64,000 bases of DNA, from contig JBBHKE010002926.1 in the NCBI GenBank assembly GCA_037447655.1, forward strand, positions 1-64,000, written 5' to 3'. Made by a program: the position numbers and the translations under genes. The notes below the pieces were generated by a model. The model was not told the DNA's origin and searched no databases. It was given only the letters and a program-made list of their open reading frames with translations. This stretch comes from Zygnema cylindricum (Eukaryota; Streptophyta; Zygnematophyceae; Zygnematales; Zygnemataceae). Shown here piece by piece: positions 56,986 to 64,000 of the stretch. The stretch's first letter is position 1, and the number at the start of each line of letters is the position of its first letter.

Positions 56986-59210
56986 TTCGGGAGAATACGA
57001 TTGAGATCCAAAGGGGAGGAAAGAGTGGGCAAGCCTTGGCAGCTGGACCTATTGGAAGAACAATGATTCCAGGAAACTGGTCTAAAATTATAGAGAGGAG
57101 GGGCAAAAAAATCAGACTGAGGAGTTCGGACCAAGGACTCCCAATGGTTTGTGCAATTTTTGTACGAAACTAGGTCACTATATGGATGAGTGCACTAAGT
57201 AAATCCAGCTGCGGTTAAAGGAGGGGCAGACCAGTGGACCCCCAAGAGGAAAAAAAAAGGCCCTTGTGACAAAGGTACATGAGACGAAAATCCGACGACG
57301 AGGACAATGAACTCCTATTTGATGATGAGTTGGAGGCGAAAAACGAGGTCGAAATTCCACGAAAACAGAAATGTGCTTTTGGTCGATTGAAAGGTGAAGC
57401 AGACTGGATTGTAGATTCAGGTTCATCCATGCACATGTGTAAAGATAATCGCTTGTTAACTAAGATAAGAAAGATTCTCTAAGATTCCCACCGTAGAGAT
57501 AGAGTACGGGGATGTGAGGATAGTCACTACTACTCTTGTAGGATCGGTAGAACTGAAAGTGTTAGTAGAAAGAAAGACATCGATAGTTACATTCTCGGAT
57601 GTATTGTTTATTAAGGAGCTGAACAAAAACCTCATCGCTACGTCTTTATTAGATGATAAGGATTTTGATACTAGCATTAGGAAAGGAGTCTTTATTGTTC
57701 ATTTTGAGGAGGAAGTTTATTTCACAGCTGAAAAAAGTAGCCAAGGGATGTTTAGGCTGATTTTAAGCAATGAAAAGAAGAAACTTTACTATGCTGGTGT
57801 TCATGATATAATGTTGTGACATAAGAGGATTGGACATGTGAATCTAGATAAGTTAAGAGATGAAAAAGAAGGGAGAAGTGGAAGGGATTCAGTTCGGTGA
57901 AAGTGAGAATCTAAGTGATTGTAGTGGATGTGCTCAAGGTAAAGCACAAAGGTTACCCTTACCAAAAACTGCCACCTATAAGGGAGAAAAGATTCTAGAT
58001 TTAGTACACACAAATATTTGGGGGTCGGCTAGAGTGCCATCACCCGGGGGGAAGAGATTTATGATGACTATCACCGATGATTGGTCTCGGTATTCCAAGG
58101 TGTATTTTTTGAAAAATATGTCAGAGGGTCATGAATGTTTTAGACAATATAAAACATGGAGTGAAAAACTCCATAAAACCTCAATCAAGAGAGTAAGGAG
58201 TGACAATGGTGGAGAGCATACCTCTAACCAGTTTGAGGATTTTCTAAGAGAAGATTAAGTGCAACACCAAAAGACAGTTTCTAAAAATCGTGAGCAGAAT
58301 GGTGTAGCTGAAAGATTAAATAGAACACTGAGTGATAATGCTAGGGGTATGCTGTCAGATAAGAAGATAGGAAAGAATTTTTGGGCTGAAGTAATGAACA
58401 GTGCAAATTATCTCAAAAATAGAGTTCTTACTTTAGCAATAAAAGGCCAAACACCTTATGAGAGATTGACAGGCCGAAAACCAGATGTTTCACACTTAAA
58501 GGTTTTCGGTCGTCAAGTGTTCAATTTAGACACAGATCCGTCAAACTCGAAGTTAGACCCAAAAGGAAAACCACGATATCTACTAGGATATCATAAAGAT
58601 GTAAAAGGATATAGAGTCTATGATCTCAAAAGAGATGATATTATCCTAGTGAAGCATCTATTGGTTATGGATGAAGGGAAATCTATAGATCCCTTTAAGC
58701 ATACAAAGACAGTCAGAATCAGATTTGAGTGAGAAATTTCTGATGACTTCGAGCTTCCTAACTATCCAGGATTTTAAGAAGATGATGATCTTGCAAGTAC
58801 AGATCAGATCGAGAAGGACCCAAATGTGGAACCCCTAGTATCAACTCCAACCGAAGCGGAAGACGTGGTGGAAATTGACGCTGAAGCAAGGGATAGGGGA
58901 GAAATAGAAACTGTTCGGAAGAATCCAAGGGAGCCATCTGTTCCGGCAACCGAGTTTGAGGGAGGAAGAAGAAGAAGCAAAATACTGCAAGAGAGAAAAG
59001 TTAACAATAAGGTAACCAAACAGTCTCACCCTGATGAACCTCAAACTTATAATGAGGTAATGACTTGTCCCAAGAGAAACCGGTGGAAGACAGCCATTAA
59101 TGAGGAGATGGCCTCAATTATGGCGGCTGATACATGGGAATTGGTGGATTGTCCTCCTAACGGAAGCCAATTGGGTGTAAGTTGGTATTTAAGCTGAAAC
59201 TCAACTCGGA
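56986..59210 (+). pseudogene. Outer copia element: gag end, protease, integrase
   Basis: It resumes after the insertion. A decayed zinc knuckle region (about 57120-57200), protease-like WIVDSGSSMHMCKD (about 57400), CSGCAQGKAQRLPLP zinc region (about 57920), and integrase core (DWSRYSKVYFLK, VRSDNGGEHTSN, NGVAERLNRTLSDNARGML) follow in the same order as the nested copy. Inactivating changes include stops near 57200, 57481 and 57819, a TAA at 58256-58258 and frameshifts. The last part carries TYNEVMTCPKRNRWK. Confidence 0.9.
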
Positions 59211-60620
59211 TAACACCATTGAGCGCTACAAGGCTCGGTTAGTGGAGAAAGGATTTACCTAGAAAGAGGGAATTAACTACGAGGAGACTTTTGCTCCAGT
59301 CGTCAGGTTTCCTTTGGTTCGGATACTTCTCACAATCGCGGCAGCAAAAGACATGGAAGTGTATCAGATGGACATCAAGACGACCTTCCTACATGGAGAG
59401 TTGGAAGAGAAAATTTTTATGCGAAAGCCCGAGGGATTTGTGGAGCAAGGGGAGGAAAGCAAGGTATACCGATTGATCAAATCTTTGTATGGGCTGAAAC
59501 AAGCGCCGCGTCAATGGAACAAGAAGCTCGATGAGTTTCTTACAAGTTTGGGATATATTCGGATCAGCTCAGATCACTCCATTTATTTGTTTGAAGATGA
59601 GGAAGGAATTATTTTTATTGCAATTTATGTTGATGATTTGCTTCTTTTAAGTCAATCTATAGATAAAATAAATAAGTTGAAAAATGATCTAAAAGGAAGA
59701 TTTGAGATGGAGGATATGGGAGACGCAAGGTATATTTTAGGAATTCAGGTAGAGAGAGACAAAGATAGAAAGATAATAAGATTAACTCAAAAGAAGGCCA
59801 TTGGAATCATGCTAGAAAAATTCCAAATGGACAAGGCTAATAGTTGTACCACTCCTATGGAATTATAGAAGGGAACTGAGGGGAGTGTGGAAGAGGGAGT
59901 TAAAATATTAGATGATGAGGTAGGCACGGAAGAGAAAATATTTATGCAGATCATACCTTATAGACAAGTAGTGGACAGCCTAATATATTTTATGAATTGT
60001 ACTTGTCCGGACATAGCCGCAGCTATGGGAGTACTAAGTAGGAGTCTGAATGCTCCCACTAAAAAGATTGGGAGGCAACTTAGAGAGTCTTTTGATATCT
60101 CATAGGGAGTAGAGATCTATTGTTTCATGTGGGTGGGAACAATACTAACATCACCACTTCGAGTGATGCCAGCTATGGGGATGCTCCAATGAGGCGATGC
60201 ATGTCTGGATATGTATTGTATGTGGGTTATGGGGCTTGCAGTTGGAGCAGCAAGCAGCAAAAGGTCATTGCTGAATCCACCATGGAGGCTGGGTACATGG
60301 CTTCTTGCTCTGCTGTAAAAGAATTAATGTGGTTCAAGTCTTTGTTTGGTGAGCTTGGTCATCTTAAGAGTGGTGTCCAAAAAGTGTTTTGTGATAATCA
60401 GGGAGCCATTGCCATTTCTGCCAATCCTAAACATCACTTTAAAGCCAAACACATTGACATTTTACTTAGATTTTTAAGCGAGAAATTAGAAAACAAGATA
60501 ATCAGTTTCGAGTATAAACCAGATAGTGAAATGGTAGCAGATATGATTACCAAACTTGTGCCTTCCCCTAAACTAATTTTCTGCAAGGACAAATGTGGTC
60601 TTAAAATAAAGAGTGACTAG
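59211..60620 (+). pseudogene. Outer copia element: reverse transcriptase-RNase H
   Basis: RT motifs DIKTTFLHGELEEKIFM, SLYGLKQAPRQWNK and YVDDLLLLS; RNase H motifs SSDASYGDAPM, STMEAGYMAS, CDNQGAIAISANPKHH and MVADMITKLVPSPK; stop at 60618-60620. A TAG at 59866-59868 and further breaks around 59260 and 60100 inactivate it. A polypurine tract (60620-60633) follows. Confidence 0.9.
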
Positions 60621-60633
60621 AAAATAAGGGAAG

Positions 60634-61668
60634 TGTCAAAATTATAGGTTATTTTAGTATTTTCTAGGTTTTGTAAAATACAGAAAAGAAGCAGAGGCAG
60701 TATGCCTCTAACTCCTCTCTCCAGCTCCCACACTTGTCGCAGTCACTGAAAGTTGGAGAGGGAGATAGAGCCATGGCCGTCTATGCTATCTAGACAGGGA
60801 CAGACATTAGATTGGTAGATTTACCAAAATAGTAATTGACGGACCCGGGATTAGAACATGGAACCTGCAGTCTGTCAGAGCCGCCGGTAGCCGGTAGCTT
60901 TACCCAAATAGTCTAAGATCAAGGTTATACTATATAGGGTTTGATAATTATATAAATATTGACACGTAGGCTATTTCATTTAACGAGATATTTGGACATA
61001 GATACAGTTTGTGTTGTACGGCGTACGAAAAATCAGATTCAAATACCACACACTTTGTTTCGAAGGCGGAACAAATATCGCGCAAGTATTTATGACGACT
61101 ACGATTGAAATCCGGTTTAATCGGACGGCCGCAAAGCATGCCGAGATCGCGGAATAGTTTTTTGCTGGTTTACGGTCGATGTCACATGGATTGACACGTG
61201 GCACAACCATATTGGATTACGGCATCTCCGGGGATTACAGGAACGAATCCAAAAATGACATGTGTCGACTTGTTGGCCATGTCGTTCAATGGTCGTACAG
61301 AAAGTACACCGCCACCTGTACCTTTCTGTACGACACACTATTATAATTGGTTCCGTACTTCAGTAGATAGGGTTTTAGAGAGAGATACGACTTAGAAAAA
61401 TTTGATAGATTTGACCCTCTCTCCCAGAGAGCTTCTATACAAAAGGTCAACGTTGACCCTCTATAACTTATTACTCAGGGGAGAAAATTCAAAGATTATT
61501 TTTGCTATAGACTCAGGGGAGTCTTGCCTTCACAGAGGTGAAGGTGGTCAGAGTTTTTGTCTGCTAGGGTGGCAGTTACTCTTGCTGAAACACCAAGGGG
61601 TCAGGGTTATCTTAGAGGCTTTGTGTGAGTTGCCTACTCTGATGACCTATGGAGGTCTCAGAGTTGCA
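60634..61668 (+). repeat. 3' LTR of the outer copia element
   Basis: 1035 bp. It starts TGTCAAAATTATAGG after the polypurine tract and ends GGAGGTCTCAGAGTTGCA, followed by TCTGA. Confidence 0.92.
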
Positions 61669-61673
61669 TCTGA

Positions 61674-63107
61674 AGGGGCGTATAATTTATTTATTCATAT
61701 AATATGAACTGGTGAACACTACCGCAATAAAAAACTTGTAAGCAAGAGGTAGAATACAACTTGCAAACACGAAACAAATACTTATGTACGTTGTGTACGT
61801 TTTAACACTCATAATTAGCACATTAAAAGAGTTAGATATAAATGTTTAAATATATAATCTTATAATTAGTTCTCACATTAAAAATCAACACATTATAATA
61901 TATAACTAGTTATAACAGTTAAATTAAACCTACTATAATATTAAAAACATGTATAATATAGCAGTTAGATATAACTGTTTAGATATAAATTTTACAATGT
62001 ATAGAATATCATAGTTAGTTGCCACAGTTAGTTAATATTGTAATAATTACCACATTATCACAGTTAGATATTAAAGTTGTAATATATACAAAATAACAAT
62101 TAGATATAACTTTTAATTAAGTAATAGTTTATTTTAGTGTAATAATTAACATAGTATAGCAGTTAGATATAATTGCTATAATTAATAAAATATAACAGCT
62201 AGATAAAGTTGATATGCTTAGTATAATACAACAATTACATGTAACAACTGTGATGATAATCAAAATATTATAGTTATAATATAGTTGTTATAATAACCAA
62301 AATATACCACCTACATATAGTTGTTATTATTGCTATAATCTAACAAATAAAAATAACTGTTAAGTTAATAAAATATAACAGTTAGGTATAACTTTTATGA
62401 TAAAATATAACATAAAAGCTATAACTAGCTGTTATATTTAGCATAATATAACAGCCAGATATAGTTGGTATGCTTAGTATAATGCAACAACTACATATAA
62501 CAACTGTCATAATAAATAAAATATAACAATTATAACTAGCTGTCTTATTTAGTATAATATAACAGTTAGTTATAGATGTTATAATTTATAAAGTATAACA
62601 AGTAGATATAACTGATTATTTTTTCTACCTGTTATAATAAATATGATATAATTGTTAGATATAAGTGTTATAACTAGTGTAATAAAACAGTTATAACTAG
62701 TTGTTATAAATAATGTAATATAATAGTTAGATATAACAGTTATAATCAATAAATTAAAACAATTATGACTAGTTGTTTAGCATAACATAACTGGTAGATA
62801 TAGTTGTTATATAAATAATGTAATATAACAGTTAGATATAACAGTTATAATCAATAAATTAAAACAATTATGACTAGATGTTTAGCATAACATAACAGGT
62901 AGATATAGTTGTTATAATATAAAAATATAACAGGTAGATATAACTACATATTTATCTACCTGTTATAATAAATATGATATAACAGTTAGATATAACTATT
63001 ATAATTAGTATAATGAAACAGTTATAACTAGCTGTAATAAATAATGTAGTATAACAGATAAATATAACTGTTATAATCAATATATTACAACGTTTATAAC
63101 TAGTTGT
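61674..63107. repeat. AT-rich degenerate tandem array
   Basis: 61840-63105 repeats TATAACAGTTAGATATAACT / TTATAACTAGTTGTTATA phrases with a loose period of about 30-60 bp, many being self-complementary. One longer block (TAATGTAATATAACAGTTAG...) is duplicated at about 62695-62800 and 62815-62900. No gene. The left part to 61840 continues the host repeat interrupted by the copia element. Confidence 0.8.
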
Positions 63108-63760
63108 TGTTGGGTTATTGTCGTTTTCGCGACATTTCGCGAAGCGTCATACCAACATTTGTTTGTTTGACGCGAAGTGTCGCGTCATTATACAAAAAGT
63201 ACTACGTGGTTTCGCGACGGTACTTTTGATATCCGCGAACGAAATGTTCTATTTCGTTTCGCGTCACTTTTTGTTTTCGTGCGCATGTGTCACATTTTGC
63301 GTGCAGGTGTTTTCGTGTGACGACACGTGTTTAAGTCAACGTTTGGAGTTAGTCATTTTGAAAGAAGAAAGGGCGTGCTACTTTCTTCGTGGAAACGTAC
63401 TTGCAATGTGCATAGTCAGCTAGGGACAGACTTCGTCGCTACGCTAAGTCTTGCTTGTCTTACCTTGTTGTCTCTTAGTGCAGAGTAGCGAGTATATAGG
63501 CATCAATGTATATGTGCAGTAGATATCCTATTATATTGAATGAATTAATCAATCTATCTTAGATGATTAATCTTAGAGTAGAGATTATTTAAAGAAGAGA
63601 GAGAAGAGAGAAGAGAGATGATGTAAAGAGGCTTCGGCCAAGAACACTTATAAATCTTTTTGGTTGAATATTCATCTTGTTTATTATGAGCTTCCGCGGA
63701 GTAATGTTTTATGTTTTGAGAATTTATTTTGAGTGAATATCTTTTGCTTAAGATCCTACA
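63108..63760 (+). mobile_element. 5' LTR of a retrotransposon extending beyond the window
   Basis: 653 bp. It starts TGTTGGGTTATTGTCG and ends AAGATCCTACA, directly before a tRNA primer site. It contains a TTTCGCGAC/GTCGCG-rich upstream part and an AGAGAAGAGAG tract near 63595-63620. The partner LTR is outside the window. Confidence 0.8.
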
Positions 63761-63762
63761 TT

Positions 63763-63774
63763 TGGTATCAAAGC
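63763..63774 (+). other. tRNA primer-binding site
   Basis: TGGTATCAAAGC matches the initiator tRNA-Met 3'-end complement TGGTATCAGAGC with one mismatch, two bases after the LTR. This is the conventional primer position, unlike that of copia family A. Confidence 0.88.
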
Positions 63775-63801
63775 TAGTGCTCCGGAGTTAGAGAGGGAGC
63801 G

Positions 63802-64000
63802 CATGGGGAGGAAGAAGAATAGAAATACTCCTTCCCCCATGTCGACTTCGGAGAGAGCAAGAGAGTTCAATTTTTCGGGATCTCAATTTGAGGAGACCCA
63901 AAATACGGAGAGAAAATTTGAGGAAATGTTTGACACACTTATGAGATATGTAGATTCCCGTTTTCAAACTCAACCGAGTGAGAGCAAAGAAAACACTTCT
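63802..64000 (+). CDS. Retrotransposon Gag N-terminus (runs off the window)
   Basis: An ATG at 63802, 28 bases after the primer site, opens a frame of at least 66 codons to the window end without a stop. It begins MGRKKNRNTPSPMSTSE and continues with a charged FEETQNTERKFEEMFDTL segment typical of Gag leaders. The superfamily (gypsy or copia) cannot be decided from this fragment. The short minus-strand frame over the same DNA is a shadow. Confidence 0.65.

Larger units (their letters stand above)
48801..61668 (+). mobile_element. Family A Ty1-copia retrotransposon, interrupted by a nested copy
   Basis: 5' LTR 48801-49838, primer site 49839-49853, gag to 50547, then a nested element 50548-56980, resumption at 56986, RNase H stop at 60618-60620, polypurine tract, 3' LTR 60634-61668. 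Flanks TCTCA (48796-48800) and TCTGA (61669-61673) look like a target duplication with one mismatch. Excluding the insert and its 5-bp duplication it is about 6.4 kb, equal to the nested copy. It is dead: many stops and frameshifts. Confidence 0.9.

Noticed and set aside
49989-60620. Retrotransposon frames as host genes
   Set aside because: They carry gag, DSG protease, DDE integrase, YVDD polymerase and RNase H motifs between LTRs.
1-64000. CRISPR array, bacterial operon or phage-type defence system
   Set aside because: Direct repeats here are tandem without unique spacers; genes have spliceosomal introns and plant families.

Overview
The window is AT-rich nuclear DNA of a land plant or close streptophyte. 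The evidence is two intron-containing genes of plant type (a MATE/DETOXIFICATION transporter and a C2-domain phospholipase D ending in ILTT), Ty1-copia and Ty3-gypsy retrotransposons with initiator-tRNA-Met primer sites, and dense small DNA transposons. The species cannot be named from the sequence. There are no bacterial-style operons or CRISPR arrays. One 10-N assembly gap lies at 47905-47914.

Layout. 1-3280: a broken partial copy of the MATE gene, split by a minus-strand solo LTR that itself carries a Harbinger-like MITE. 3284-8423: a 5'-truncated copia relic split by two solo LTRs of another copia family. 8424-11134: two long pyrimidine tracts around a second copia relic. 11135-19700: mostly non-autonomous DNA transposons, a candidate tRNA-derived SINE and a 29-bp minisatellite. 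19708-25903: an apparently intact seven-exon MATE gene with an unusual Ser/Glu-rich N-terminal extension. 26000-30280: repeats and MITEs. 30287-35209 (minus): an apparently intact four-exon phospholipase D alpha-type gene with two MITEs in intron 1. 35600-37145: a hexamer microsatellite and a 60-bp tandem repeat. 37233-44900: a DNA transposon region that includes a four-part nest (Harbinger-like element > TA-flanked MITE > two adjacent hAT-like elements). 46000-47904: the 5' part of a gypsy-type element. 48801-61668: a copia element carrying, in its gag-pol, a complete inverted copy of its own family. 61700-63107: an AT-rich degenerate tandem array. 63108-64000: the LTR, primer site and gag start of another retrotransposon.

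Only the MATE transporter and the phospholipase D look like functional host genes. One is expected to move solutes across a membrane and the other to hydrolyse membrane phospholipids; no shared pathway can be inferred from their proximity. The rest is best read as layers of mobile-element insertion. The most unusual points are the copia primer site complementary to the anticodon arm of initiator tRNA-Met (half-tRNA priming, as in Drosophila copia), the nested insertions with readable target duplications, the MATE N-terminal extension beside a transposon, and several hairpin-rich repeats.
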